From positions 22,501 to 86,500 of the forward strand of contig NW_027196473.1 in NCBI RefSeq assembly GCF_038502225.1: a stretch of 64,000 nt of DNA, given 5' to 3'. Below, one piece after another: positions 1 through 9,600 of this stretch (the first letter of the stretch is position 1; every line of letters begins with the position of its first letter). The translations under genes were made by a program, and so were the position numbers. This DNA comes from Cherax quadricarinatus. Lineage: Eukaryota; Arthropoda; Malacostraca; Decapoda; Parastacidae. The notes under the pieces are model-generated. The model did not search any database, was not told the DNA's origin, and saw nothing but the letters and a program-made list of their open reading frames with translations.

Positions 1-168
1 TTGAAGGTGAGATCCTCCGACATGATCACTCCCAGGTCTTTGACGTTGGTGTTTCGCTCTATTTTGTGGCCAGAATTTGTTTTGTACTCTGATGAAGATT
101 TAATTTCCTCGTGTTTACCATATCTGAGTAATTGAAATTTCTCATCGTTGAACTTCATATTGTTTTCT
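1..168 (-). mobile_element. LINE B fragment (RT C-terminal region)
   Basis: The sequence is nearly identical to the complement-strand LINE B copy around 25120-25290, covering the stretch just after the FADD box of the reverse transcriptase. It runs off the left edge of the window and stops abruptly at about 168, where an oppositely oriented LINE C fragment begins. It is a dead fragment with no complete domain. Confidence 0.85.
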
Positions 169-884
169 CTTCATAGATCTAAACTTACTCCCTGTTCAGA
201 ACATCCACACTTACTACTGTGCAATCTACACATACAGGACCTTAAATTCCAATATTAACCTTGACCTAAAATGCTTTCTTGATAGTTGTGACAGGACCCA
301 CAGGCATAACACCAGGGCCTTTGACCAATGTATGTCAAAGGCCCTAAAATCTGGAACACCCTACCTGAAAACTCTAGAACTGCAGACACATTCATCACCT
401 TCAAAACTACTATTAGAAAACATCTTATCTCCCTGATACACCCCATCAACTAACTACATAAAAATCACCTGGTCGGTCCACACTTACACTCACTCACTCA
501 CCCATTTGACTATAAGCACAGAAATACGTATCCTAATCTTAAAATAATGATTCCTAACTAGTCATAAGTTTGCCTGTGATACTCCAATATAGAAACTATG
601 TATTGTGGCAAAACAAAAGCATTCACATTGCTAAACTCACAAACTAGTATTTCTCACTTAGTATTTAGTCACTTAGTATTTAGTCAACTTACTCCAAAAT
701 TTGTTACAATTTAGGGTTAAGAATTAATCTAAATTTGCCCGAAATGCCTAGCCATGCTAGGGGTTCTAGTGGCTTCCTCTGTAATTAGTATTTTACTACA
801 TGTAAACCACACAATAACCAAAATCTGTAAACCCCGCATTGTAATCCTTATAGAGAATAAATTTTGATTTGATCTGATTTGATA
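167..884 (+). mobile_element. LINE C 3' end, 5'-truncated
   Basis: This matches the 3' part of the LINE C copy at 11050-11755: the last 110 or so codons of the reverse transcriptase, a 3' UTR, and a tail of short TGATTTGA-type repeats at about 860-884. Internal deletions and stops break the coding part. Tails of this kind are usual for L2/CR1-type elements. It is a typical 5'-truncated insertion. Confidence 0.8.
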
Positions 885-984
885 AGAGCTCACGTTTGAT
901 GAGCATACACGAGTTGGGGAGGGTGCAGCGGATAAGAAAAGATTAGAGGTGATGTTTGATGAGCATTGCCCTCCTTTGTTTTCG

Positions 985-1186
985 CTGGTACACAAACATG
1001 TCTGTCTATTTGTCTGTCTGTCAAGCTCCTTGTCTATCTGCCTATCCATCTAGCTCTCTGTCTCAGAGAGAGCCACAAGAATGCGTCATCACCTTTACTC
1101 ACATCTTCAAGCAGAGTATAGCACTTTGTCTGGATTTTTTGGGTTATCCTAGGTAATTTACACTATGTATATGTGTATTTATGTGT
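985..1186. repeat. Dispersed repeat shared with 61911-62060
   Basis: A GTCTGTCTATC-rich stretch is followed by the motif TTTTTGGGTTATCCTAGGT and a block reading about ACACTATGTAT. The same order occurs at 61911-62060, and part of it at 40460-40560. The GGGTTATCC motif also occurs in the tails of the SINEs at 41058 and 62092, so this is probably a SINE- or LINE-tail-derived family. No coding content is seen. Confidence 0.55.
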
Positions 1187-1357
1187 ACCTGTGAGACAGA
1201 GATAGACAGACAGATAGAAAGAGATAGACAGAGACAGATAGACAGAGATAGACAGGGATAGACAGAGACAGACAGATAGAGACAAAGATAGACAAAGACA
1301 TACAGACAGAGATAGAGACAGAGACAGAGATAGACATAGATACAGACAGACAAACAG
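1187..1357. repeat. GACAGATA-type microsatellite
   Basis: Imperfect tandem repeat of 4- and 8-base units (GACA/GATA) over about 170 bp. It produces spurious open frames on the minus strand that are not genes. Confidence 0.9.
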
Positions 1358-1512
1358 AGATAGAGCCAGGCCACCAGCAGCTGGCCAGCCACACAGCTGG
1401 CCACCATGCAGCTGGCCAGCCAGCTAGCCAGCCAGCTAGCCAGCCAATCAGTCAGTCAGTCATCCAGCCAGGCAGCCAGCCAGCCAGCCTGCCAACCAGC
1501 CAGCCTGCCAGA
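1358..1512. repeat. CCAG/CCAGCCAG low-complexity repeat
   Basis: Imperfect CCAGCCAG and AGCTGGCC runs directly follow the GACA repeat. The same pairing of GACA and CCAG tracts occurs at 62040-62475, so both belong to one dispersed repeat arrangement. Confidence 0.85.
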
Positions 1513-1639
1513 ATTGTTTCTCTTGACTTAGGGCATAGGTTATAAGACATTCTGAAAGGGTGTTGCACAAATATTGCACATGGGTTATCGAGGTTTTTTT
1601 TATATTTCCTCGACCACTTGTGGCCACATCCACCTCAAA

Positions 1640-1952
1640 GCCACTAAACTCAGGGTCAAAATCGCTTTCCTCTTAAAATGGGAGTGTTAATACTACATGA
1701 CATCAGTGAATCCCAGGTGTTTGCTGTGCTGTTTGCTCTAGCTGGTGCTCATTTGAACTGGTGCTCCCACACGGTACTAAGTGGTCCCAGATTTTTTTAA
1801 TACCGCACACACTGAGTGTCAGGGCCCATTCTATGCTGACAAGGCATCTCAGGCCAATTGTGCCAAATTTGAAGGCAGGAAAAATAAAACGTATATATAC
1901 GTTTGGGGCACTAGCGGTAAAAACGTATATATACGTTTGGACCGTTTACGGG
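1640..1952. mobile_element. piggyBac-type (TTAA) element, right end only
   Basis: This is homologous to 62680-62963, the right part of a complete TTAA-bounded element. It ends with ACCGTTTACGG next to TTAA at 1953-1956. Two copies of the palindrome AAACGTATATATACGTTT lie at 1887-1904 and 1921-1938, exactly 34 bp apart. No matching left terminus was found upstream, so the copy is truncated. It has no coding capacity. Confidence 0.65.
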
Positions 1953-1960
1953 TTAAAGGA

Positions 1961-2062
1961 GGGGTTTGTGATATTGGCTGTTTGGAGTGACATCTAAACT
2001 GTCATATCTGAATGACAGTGACCCTACCTTGGTGGGAAAAAGGTGATGTATTAAAAAAAAAA
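1961..2062 (+). mobile_element. LINE A 3' tail fragment
   Basis: The stretch from GGAGGGGTTTG to the CCTTGGTGGGA motif and a terminal A-run resembles the last about 100 bp of the LINE A copy ending at 21380. It is a very short 5'-truncated insertion. Confidence 0.6.
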
Positions 2063-2113
2063 TGAGGAAATTACTTCTTATTTACTTGCATGACAATATT
2101 TTCATGTTGCATG

Positions 2114-2238
2114 CCAAACAATGGCCCTAGGGACATAATAATGGACCTATGGGTATAGCCACTCTTCAGATTTTGGCAAAGAAAGTTGACTCAGAGCTGG
2201 AGCATGACCCTGTAAACACAGCCTAGCAAGCACTGATA
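2114..2238. repeat. 125-bp direct duplication, copy 1
   Basis: Identical by eye over 125 bp to 3243-3367. Copy 1 ends exactly where a 5'-truncated LINE B tail begins at 2239. It could be an unusually long target-site duplication or a local duplication. Confidence 0.9.
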
Positions 2239-2461
2239 AGGGGGATTACCAACAGACCCCTGGCAGTCTTCAAGCTGGCACTGGACAAGCACCTAAAGTC
2301 AGTTCCTGATCAGCCGGGCTGTGGCTCGTACGTTGGTTTGCATGCAGCCAGCAGCAACAGCCTGGTTGATCAGGCGCTGATCCACCAGGAGGCCTGGTCA
2401 CAGACCGGGCCGCGGGGGCGTTGACCCCCGAAACTCTCTCCAGGTAAACTCCAGGTAAACA
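2239..2461 (+). mobile_element. LINE B 3' end, strongly 5'-truncated
   Basis: This contains the last codons of the LINE B reverse transcriptase ORF and the GC-rich 3' UTR ending in two copies of CCAGGTAAAC, as at 36012-36235. It starts immediately after the first 125-bp duplicate. Confidence 0.88.
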
Positions 2462-2469
2462 TGAAAATA

Positions 2470-3105
2470 CAGTGTTACCTCGAGTTACGAACTTAATTCA
2501 TTCCAGAAGACTGTTCGAGTCCCTATACCGAACGAATTTGTTCCCATAAGGAATACATGTAATGTAAATTAGATTAGTCTGTTTCAGACCCCCAAAAATA
2601 CACTTACAAAAGCACTTACAAAAATTTATTTTTATTTTTTTTTATTATCACACCGGCCGATTCCCACCATGGCAGGGTGGCCCGAAAAAGAAAAACTTTC
2701 ACCATCATTCACTCCATCACTGTCTTGCCAGAAGGGTGCTTTACACTACAGTTTTTAAACTGCAACATTAACACCCCTCCTTCAGAGTGCAGGCACTGTA
2801 CTTCCCATCTCCAGGACTCAAGTCCGGCCTGCCGGTTTCCCTGAATCCCTTCATAAATGTTACTTTGCTCACACTCCAACAGCACGTCAAGTATTAAAAA
2901 CCATTTGTCTCCATTCACTCCTATCAAACACGCTCACGCATGCCTGCTGGAAGTCCAAGCCCCTCGCACACAAAACCTCCTTTACCCCCTCCCTCCAACC
3001 CTTCCTAGGCCGACCCCTACCCCGCCTTCCTTCCACTACAGACTGATACACTCTTGAAGTCATTCTGTTCAAGTTGGGAGCTGTTCAAAAGTCGAGGTAC
3101 CACTG
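2470..3105. mobile_element. Tigger/mariner-like MITE with a nested LINE A
   Basis: The left end CAGTGTTACCTCGAG and the right end CTCGAGGTACCACTG-type sequence form terminal inverted repeats flanked by TA (2468-2469 and 3106-3107). The flanks match the 203-bp MITEs at 7737-7939 and 13761-13963. The interior is interrupted by a minus-strand LINE A 3' fragment at about 2627-3069. It is non-autonomous. Confidence 0.82.
2627..3069 (-). mobile_element. LINE A 3' fragment inside the MITE
   Basis: The sequence is nearly identical to 4350-4790, the 3' UTR and last 60-70 codons of the LINE A ORF, with a T-rich (poly-A complement) tail at its left edge. The 5' truncation falls in the final arginine/glycine-rich stretch of the protein. 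Confidence 0.9.
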
Positions 3106-3242
3106 TACTTTAATAATTAAGGTAAATTAAAACTGAAAAATAATTAAACAAATTTAAGAAAATAATTCTGACAAGATAGAGTTATTGTTTGGTGTTGGGG
3201 TTAATACAACCCAACACTGGATCTATGAGCATAACAACTCAA

Positions 3243-3367
3243 CCAAACAATGGCCCTAGGGACATAATAATGGACCTATGGGTATAGCCACTCTTCAGAT
3301 TTTGGCAAAGAAAGTTGACTCAGAGCTGGAGCATGACCCTGTAAACACAGCCTAGCAAGCACTGATA
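3243..3367. repeat. 125-bp direct duplication, copy 2
   Basis: Second copy of 2114-2238. Between this copy and the MITE lie about 135 bp (3108-3242) of A/T-rich sequence with no recognised feature. Confidence 0.9.
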
Positions 3368-3616
3368 CTCTCATAGTTGTCAATGGTGCCCCATGATGCC
3401 TGTGTTGGCAATGTCCATTAAACTGTGACACACTAACATATTTTTTATGTAAATGTCAAGTAATGCCAGAGTGGCAATTACAAAATAAATGGGGTGTAAA
3501 TGGTACATTTTTTAATAATAAATAGTGAGAGAAACCCATAAATCAGGCACTTGCAAGAAATGCTGTGCTTTCAAAAATGCTGTGCCTCTTAATCCAAAAT
3601 AGAAAACAGGCCTTAC

Positions 3617-3825
3617 CTTAACACCATTATTCTTCCTAGGCTCCAGCCTTGCTGCTTTAAATAAATACCTAACTTCCGATTGGGATTTGCTTAGTTTAAT
3701 CCTGTTCCGATTCTGGTCAAAATTATTTGGCAATTCAAGTGTGGAGATTTTACCAGTGACTGATTTTCCTGGACCAGTGAGAGACTTGTTGGACTTTGTC
3801 AATTTTTCCTCATTACTAATTTGTT
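3617..3825 (-). CDS. PRDM9-like: PRDM9-like gene, post-SET coding exon (last exon seen)
   Basis: A 209-bp open exon on the minus strand, bounded by an acceptor (TTACTTACAG) and a strong donor (AAG|GTAAGG). It starts with two bases that complete the codon left open by the SET exon at 21656-21753, and it ends in phase 0. It encodes about 69 hydrophilic residues including SLTGPGKSVTGK and NNFDQNRNRIKLSKSQSEVR. I do not recognise a domain. In PRDM9 relatives this position is the linker between the SET domain and the zinc fingers. Assignment to the gene rests on strand, phase and splice sites, not on homology. Further exons may lie in the 17.8-kb gap or left of the window. Confidence 0.6.
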
Positions 3826-3925
3826 CTGTAAGTAAAATTAATTTCATTTAAAAATTAAAATCATTTTTTTAAATTGTCAACATAAAAACTAAATTGTTTC
3901 CTTGCTTCCCCCCCAATCCTTTTTT

Positions 3926-4240
3926 TTTTAAGATTTTGAGTACTAGGGGCCTGGATATTGAACAGGTTTGTGTGAGCATGTTAGACAGGAGTGAGTGAAG
4001 GAAAGTGGTTTTCATATGTGCTGTTGAAGTGTGAGCAAGGTAACACTTATGAAGGAATGCAAAGAAACCAGTTAGCTGGACTTTAGTTCTAGAGGTGGAA
4101 AATACAGTGCCTGCACTCTGAGCAATGAGAATGTTGCAGTTTGGAGGAAGACAGTGATTGAGTGACTGACAGTGAAAGTCTATTCTTCTTTGTCAGGTCA
4201 CCTTACCTTGCTGGGAGATGGCTGGGGTGTTAAAAAAAAC
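3926..4240 (+). mobile_element. Diverged LINE A-like 3' end
   Basis: Order and wording of blocks (GTGAGCATGTTAGACAGGAG, GTGCCTGCACTCTGA, CCTTGCTGGGAGATGGC, A-run) follow the LINE A 3' end at 20960-21380 but with many changes and small deletions. It is an old, non-coding copy. Confidence 0.7.
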
Positions 4241-4604
4241 TGTGGAAAAAATAATCAAATTTCTATGAGGAAAAATTATAAGAAATATTTGCAAATATAT
4301 ATAAATGAAACAGTATGCAGTTAAAAATAAGAAGTTCTTTATTTTTTTTTATTTTTTTTTTATTATCACACCGGCCGATTCCCACCAAGGCAGGGTGGCC
4401 CGAAAAAGAAAAACTTTCACCATCATTCACTCCATCACTGTCTTGCCAGAAGGGTGCTTTACACTACAGTTTTTAAACTGCAACATTAACACCCCTCCTT
4501 CAGAGTGCAGGCACTGTACTTCCCATCTCCAGGACTCAAGTCCGGCCTGCCGGTTTCCCTGAATCCCTTCATAAATGTTACTTTGCTCACACTCCAACAG
4601 CACG

Positions 4605-7511
4605 TCAAGTATTAAAAACCATTTGTCTCCATTCACTCCTATCAAACACGCTCACGCATGCCTGCTGGAAGTCCAAGCCCCTCGCACACAAAACCTCCTT
4701 TACCCCCTCCCTCCAACCCTTCCTAGGCCGACCCCTACCCCGCCTTCCTTCCACTACAGACTGATACACTCTTGAAGTCATTCTGTTTCGCTCCATTCTC
4801 TCTACATGTCCGAACCACCTCAACAACCCTTCCTCAGCCCTCTGGACAACAGTTTTGGTAATCCCGCACCTCCTCCTAACTTCCAAACTACGAATTCTCT
4901 GCATTATATTCACACCACACATTGCCCTCAGACATGACATCTCCACTGCCTCCAGCCTTCTCCTCGCTGCAACATTCATCACCCACGCTTCACACCCATA
5001 TAAGAGCGTTGGTAAAACTATACTCTCATACATTCCCCTCTTTGCCTCCAAGGACAAAGTTCTTTGTCTCCACAGACTCCTAAGTGCACCACTCACTCTT
5101 TTTCCCTCATCAATTCTATGATTCACCTCATCTTTCATAGACCCATCCGCTGACACGTCCACTCCCAAATATCTGAATACGTTCACCTCCTCCATACTCT
5201 CTCCCTCCAATCTGATATTCAATCTTTCATCACCTAATCTTTTTGTTATCCTCATAACCTTACTCTTTCCTGTATTCACCTTTAATTTTCTTCTTTTGCA
5301 CACCCTACCAAATTCATCCACCAATCTCTGCAACTTCTCTTCAGAATCTCCCAAGAGCACAGTGTCATCAGCAAAGAGCAGCTGTGACAACTCCCACTTT
5401 GTGTGTGATTCTTTATCTTTTAACTCCACGCCTCTTGCCAAGACCCTCGCATTTACTTCTCTTACAACCCCATCTATAAATATATTAAACAACCACGGTG
5501 ACATCACACATCCTTGTCTAAGGCCTACTTTTACTGGGAAAAAATTTCCCTCTTTCCTACATACTCTAACTTGAGCCTCACTATCCTCGTAAAAACTCTT
5601 CACTGCTTTCAGTAACCTACCTCCTACACCATACACTTGCAACATCTGCCACATTGCCCCCCTATCCACCCTGTCATACGCCTTTTCCAAATCCATAAAT
5701 GCCACAAAGACCTCTTTAGCCTTATCTAAATACTGTTCACTTATATGTTTCACTGTAAACACCTGGTCCACACACCCCCTACCTTTCCTAAAGCCTCCTT
5801 GTTCATCTGCTATCCTATTCTCCGTCTTACTCTTAATTCTTTCAATTATAACTCTACCATACACTTTACCAGGTACACTCAACAGACTTATCCCCCTATA
5901 ATTTTTGCACTCTCTTTTATCCCCTTTGCCTTTATACAAAGGAACTATGCATGCTCTCTGCCAATCCCTAGGTACCTTACCCTCTTCCATACATTTATTA
6001 AATAATTGCACCAACCACTCCAAAACTATATCCCCACCTGCTTTTAACATTTCTATCTTTATCCCATCAATCCCGGCTGCCTTACCCCCTTTCATTTTAC
6101 CTACTGCCTCACGAACTTCCCTCACACTCACAACTGGCTCTTCCTCACTCCTACAAGATGTTATTCCTCCTTGCCCTATACACGAAATCACAGCTTCCCT
6201 ATCTTCATCAACATTTAACAATTCCTCAAAATATTCCTTCCATCTTCCCAATACCTCTAACTCTCCATTTAATAACTCTCCTCTCCTATTTTTAACTGAC
6301 AAATCAATTTGTTCTCTAGGCTTTCTTAACTTGTTAATCTCACTCCAAAACTTTTTCTTATTTTCAACAAAATTTGTTGATAACATCTCACCCACTCTCT
6401 CATTTGCTCTCTTTTTACATTGCTTCACCACTCTCTTAACCTCTCTCTTTTTCTCCATATACTCTTCCCTCCTTGCATCACTTCTACTTTGTAAAAACTT
6501 CTCATATGCTAACTTTTTCTCCCTTACTACTCTCTTTACATCATCATTCCACCAATCGCTCCTCTTCCCTCCTGCACCCACTTTCCTGTAACCACAAACT
6601 TCTGCTGAACACTCTAACACTACATTTTTAAACCTACCCCATACCTCTTCGACCCCATTGCCTATGCTCTCATTAGCCCATCTATCCTCCAATAGCTGTT
6701 TATATCTTACCCTAACTGCCTCCTCTTTTAGTTTATAAACCTTCACCTCTCTCTTCCCTGATGCTTCTATTCTCCTTGTATCCCATCTACCTTTTACTCT
6801 CAGTGTAGCTACAACTAGAAAGTGATCTGATATATCTGTGGCCCCTCTATAAACATGTACATCCTGAAGTCTACTCAACAGTCTTTTATCTACCAATACA
6901 TAATCCAACAAACTACTGTCATTTCGCCCTACATCATATCGTGTATACTTATTTATCCTCTTTTTCTTAAAATATGTATTACCTATAACTAAACCCCTTT
7001 CTATACAAAGTTCAATCAAAGGGCTCCCATTTTCATTTACACCTGGCACCCCAAACTTACCTACCACACCCTCTCTAAAAGTTTCTCCTACTTTAGCATT
7101 CAAGTCCCCTACCACAATTACTCTCTCACTTGGTTCAAAGGCTCCTATACATTCACTTAACATCTCCCAAAATCTCTCTCTCTCCTCTGCATTCCTCTCT
7201 TCTCCAGGTGCATACACGCTTATTATGACCCACTTCTCGCATCCAACCTTTACTTTAATCCACATAATTCTTGAATTTACACATTCATATTCTCTTTTCT
7301 CCTTCCATAACTGATCATTTAACATTACTGCTACCCCTTCCTTTGCTCTAACTCTCTCAGATACTCCAGATTTAATCCCATTTATTTCCCCCCACTGAAA
7401 CTCTCCTACCCCCTTCAGCTTTGTTTTGCTTAGGGCCAGGACATCCAACTTTTTTTCATTCATAACATCAGCAATCATCTGTTTCTTGTCATCCGCACTA
7501 CATCCACGCAC
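4605..7511 (-). CDS. LINE A endonuclease/reverse transcriptase (RTE-like)
   Basis: A 968-codon open frame. The N-terminal APE-type endonuclease has ALSKTKLKG near residue 27, SVYAPGEER, GDLNAK and a SDHF box. The central reverse transcriptase has MDLEKAYDRV, LRQGCVMSP and LLFADDT near residue 712. The C-terminal end is basic, with GRGRPRKGW and a final DRSEWRQM. It would nick target DNA and prime reverse transcription. The catalytic glutamate of the endonuclease (SETK in the copy at 18095) is a lysine here, so nicking activity is probably lost although the frame is open. No in-frame ATG precedes the conserved LNVRG start of the domain: the frame is open back to a TAGTAA pair near 7580, so the true start is uncertain. 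Confidence 0.9.
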   Translation of the reverse strand: MRGCSADDKKQMIADVMNEKKLDVLALSKTKLKGVGEFQWGEINGIKSGVSERVRAKEGVAVMLNDQLWKEKREYECVNSRIMWIKVKVGCEKWVIISVYAPGEERNAEERERFWEMLSECIGAFEPSERVIVVGDLNAKVGETFREGVVGKFGVPGVNENGSPLIELCIERGLVIGNTYFKKKRINKYTRYDVGRNDSSLLDYVLVDKRLLSRLQDVHVYRGATDISDHFLVVATLRVKGRWDTRRIEASGKREVKVYKLKEEAVRVRYKQLLEDRWANESIGNGVEEVWGRFKNVVLECSAEVCGYRKVGAGGKRSDWWNDDVKRVVREKKLAYEKFLQSRSDARREEYMEKKREVKRVVKQCKKRANERVGEMLSTNFVENKKKFWSEINKLRKPREQIDLSVKNRRGELLNGELEVLGRWKEYFEELLNVDEDREAVISCIGQGGITSCRSEEEPVVSVREVREAVGKMKGGKAAGIDGIKIEMLKAGGDIVLEWLVQLFNKCMEEGKVPRDWQRACIVPLYKGKGDKRECKNYRGISLLSVPGKVYGRVIIERIKSKTENRIADEQGGFRKGRGCVDQVFTVKHISEQYLDKAKEVFVAFMDLEKAYDRVDRGAMWQMLQVYGVGGRLLKAVKSFYEDSEAQVRVCRKEGNFFPVKVGLRQGCVMSPWLFNIFIDGVVREVNARVLARGVELKDKESHTKWELSQLLFADDTVLLGDSEEKLQRLVDEFGRVCKRRKLKVNTGKSKVMRITKRLGDERLNIRLEGESMEEVNVFRYLGVDVSADGSMKDEVNHRIDEGKRVSGALRSLWRQRTLSLEAKRGMYESIVLPTLLYGCEAWVMNVAARRRLEAVEMSCLRAMCGVNIMQRIRSLEVRRRCGITKTVVQRAEEGLLRWFGHVERMERNRMTSRVYQSVVEGRRGRGRPRKGWREGVKEVLCARGLDFQQACVSVFDRSEWRQMVFNT

Positions 7512-7736
7512 ATTTAAGCAACCCAGTTTTATAAAGTTTTTCTTCTTCTCTTTTTTAGTAATTGTATACAGGAGAAGGGGTTACTAGCCCATTGCTCCCG
7601 GCATTTTAGTCGCCTCATACGACACGCATGGCTTACGGAGGAAAGATTCTTTTCCACTTCCCCATGGACAATAGAAGAAATAAAAAAGAACAAGAGCTAT
7701 TTAGAAAAAGGAGAAAAACCTAGATGTATGTATATA

Positions 7737-7939
7737 CAGTGGACCCCCGGTTAACGAACTTTTTTCATTCCAGTAGTATGTTCAGGTGCCAGTACTGACC
7801 GAATTTTTTCCCATAAGGAATATTGTGAAGTAGATTAGTCCATTTCAGACCCCCAAACATACACATACAAACGCACTTACATAAATACACTTACATAATT
7901 GGTCGCATTTGGAGGTGATCGTTAAGCGGGGGTCCACTG
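7737..7939. mobile_element. 203-bp Tigger/mariner-like MITE
   Basis: Terminal inverted repeats CAGTGGACCCCCGGTTAACG and CGTTAAGCGGGGGTCCACTG are flanked by TA duplications (7735-7736, 7940-7941). It lies in the 5' UTR of the LINE A copy. Near-equal length copies lie at 13761-13963 and 39886-40087. Confidence 0.93.
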
Positions 7940-7986
7940 TATATATATGCATGTGCGTGTCTGTGAAGTGTGACCAAGTTCTTTAT

Positions 7987-8665
7987 ACCTTCATTTAAGA
8001 GGTGATCTTTTAATACTTTTTTGCTATAAGACAGCTGAAAAATTACAACAGCTTATCAATGAGTGTGCCATAACCAGGTAGGGCAGCATAGATTTGGGGG
8101 AAAATATGGCATGCCACGGAATTTTTTCCCTCTCTGTCTTGTGGTCAGCCAAGACACAAGGCCAGTGTCTTTACAGGGAAGGCCTAGTCACACTCATAAT
8201 GCAAATAATCCTCCATCATCATCAGTTCTCTGTGCACATGTGTCCCATACCAAACTCGGCTAATATTAGTAAATTAGTTTTTGATCTTTTCATCTGCCCA
8301 TTCTTTCTATGGTTAGTAACCATGGTGGCATCCAAGAGGACTGCGAGTGGCATCAGTTTATAAAACAGACCACTTGTAGCAGTCTACTATAAAAATGAGC
8401 TACATAACACTCTCCAAACACCTCTACATCAACATGCAAGAGAACAAGGATATTATGATTAAGATAAAAAAAATTCTTGTAAGTACAGTATCATAAATGA
8501 GAAAAATTGTGAATTGTGTGATGGCATCAGCTGATGAAATGTATCAGTTTTATCAGCTAATAAAACAAACAGACATCTCACAACCATCTACAGCTTAGCA
8601 GTAGCATAACCATTTCCAAACACTTCTTGGCCAACAAGCAAGAGAACACAGAAATCTTGTTGTCA
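7987..8665. other. Unassigned sequence, probably intronic
   Basis: About 680 bp without a recognised gene, terminal repeat or LINE motif. Short open frames at 8063-8363 have no domain signature. Confidence 0.5.
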
Positions 8666-8669
8666 TTAA

Positions 8670-9440
8670 CCCTTTCATCTTCTTAAATGTATGTATGTAG
8701 ATCGACGTTACTGATTCCAGTTTTTCTTACGTAGATCTACTTTCTTGAGCCCAGCTCCCTCAGATAAGCTGTGGGTGGTAAATTTGTGCACAGTTTAAAA
8801 AATAAATCCAGCCCCTTGCAGTGCATGATGGGAAAAGCAAATTTCTGACCTTGTGTTCAGTTTAAAATAGCAGTTTTGAGGTGTTTTCTAGGATGGTTTT
8901 TATTGATTTATTGACTGTTTCTTGATACCATTTGATAGAATGAAAGATATGATTTTGGTTGGTTTCATGACCAGAAGTAGCTTGAAATCAGCCTCAAAAC
9001 AGCAGAAATATTAAACTTTTGGCAATTTTCTCTCTATACCCCTTGGCCTGTTTTATGGATTTTTAGAAAGTCCGAGTCAATTATTGGGGCACTGTAAACC
9101 TTGACCAATCATTCCTGGTAATATTTTACTATTTGAAAAATAGGGTAAATCTTTGATTTTTTATGTGACAACGAACTCAAAATGGAAGGCAAGTGTAATA
9201 TATAAGAGAGGCCTGGGGATATGATTAATGAATGGAAGAAATTTTGTGTTAGTACCTGTAATATCTAGTCTTTATTTTGGACTCTGTTATTAAATTGGAA
9301 TTATTTTAATTTTGTATAAAACTGGCCAAATTACCAACTTCTGTGCACTGTATAGGGTAGTTTTGAAAGTTGAATAGGCTGTTTCTTGTGCTGAATCAAC
9401 AGAATACATGGCATACTAGCAAAATAGCTAAGAGTTTTGC
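8670..9440. mobile_element. Probable decayed TTAA-type MITE
   Basis: It begins CCCTTTCATCTTC next to TTAA (8666-8669), followed by a GTAGATCGACG motif and a TGCAGTGCATGATGGG block like those in the TTAA elements at 22096 and 32045. The interior (TTTGATAGAATGAAAG, complement of a motif in 37590-37620) is also shared. No convincing right terminus was found, so the end is approximate. Confidence 0.45.
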
Positions 9441-9463
9441 CAAACTGAGCAATGGAATTGGCT

Positions 9464-9600
9464 AAACCCTTTCAGTGGCTGTCACTTAGAACTACATCAC
9501 TGAGGCCAGCAGTAAATTTTGGCCTAGATATAAGAGATTGGGTCTGTGTGATGAGTGTGCACAGCATAAAAAAATCCTGCCCCATGCAGTGCATAAGTGT
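9464..9600. mobile_element. TTAA-type element, left-end fragment
   Basis: TAAACCCTTTCAGTGGC is followed by GAGATTGGGTCTGTGTG and ATCCTGCCCCATGCAGTGCA. This is the same order as the complement of 37690-37890, the terminal part of another TTAA MITE. It is cut off at about 9600 by LINE C coding sequence. Confidence 0.45.

Larger units (their letters stand above)
4343..7975 (-). mobile_element. LINE A copy with 11-bp target-site duplications
   Basis: This non-LTR retrotransposon lies on the minus strand. The direct repeat AAGTTCTTTAT at 4332-4342 and 7976-7986 frames it, with an A-rich tail (T-run on the plus strand) at the left. It comprises a partial 5' UTR, one long ORF with endonuclease and reverse transcriptase, and a 3' UTR with the GGCCACCCTGCC motif. 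A 203-bp MITE has inserted in its 5' UTR at 7737-7939. Comparison with the copy at 17676-21380 shows that a few hundred bases of 5' UTR are missing. The RTE-like assignment is from protein style only. Confidence 0.9.

Noticed and set aside
1144..1407. Minus-strand ORF rich in Leu, Ser, Tyr and Cys
   Set aside because: It is a translation of the GACA/GATA microsatellite.
5905..6591. 228-codon plus-strand ORF inside LINE A
   Set aside because: It is antisense to the intact LINE A endonuclease/RT frame, low in complexity (Ser/Leu/Phe), and repeats in other LINE A copies only as a shadow.
8528..8540. CTGATGA at about 8529 as another hammerhead core
   Set aside because: No GAAA follows a pairable helix II, and no helix I partner is present.
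9452..9600. N-terminal extension of the ORF at 9452-9886
   Set aside because: The first about 50 codons lie in a TTAA-element terminus shared with 37690-37890. Only the part after about 9600 is LINE ORF1.
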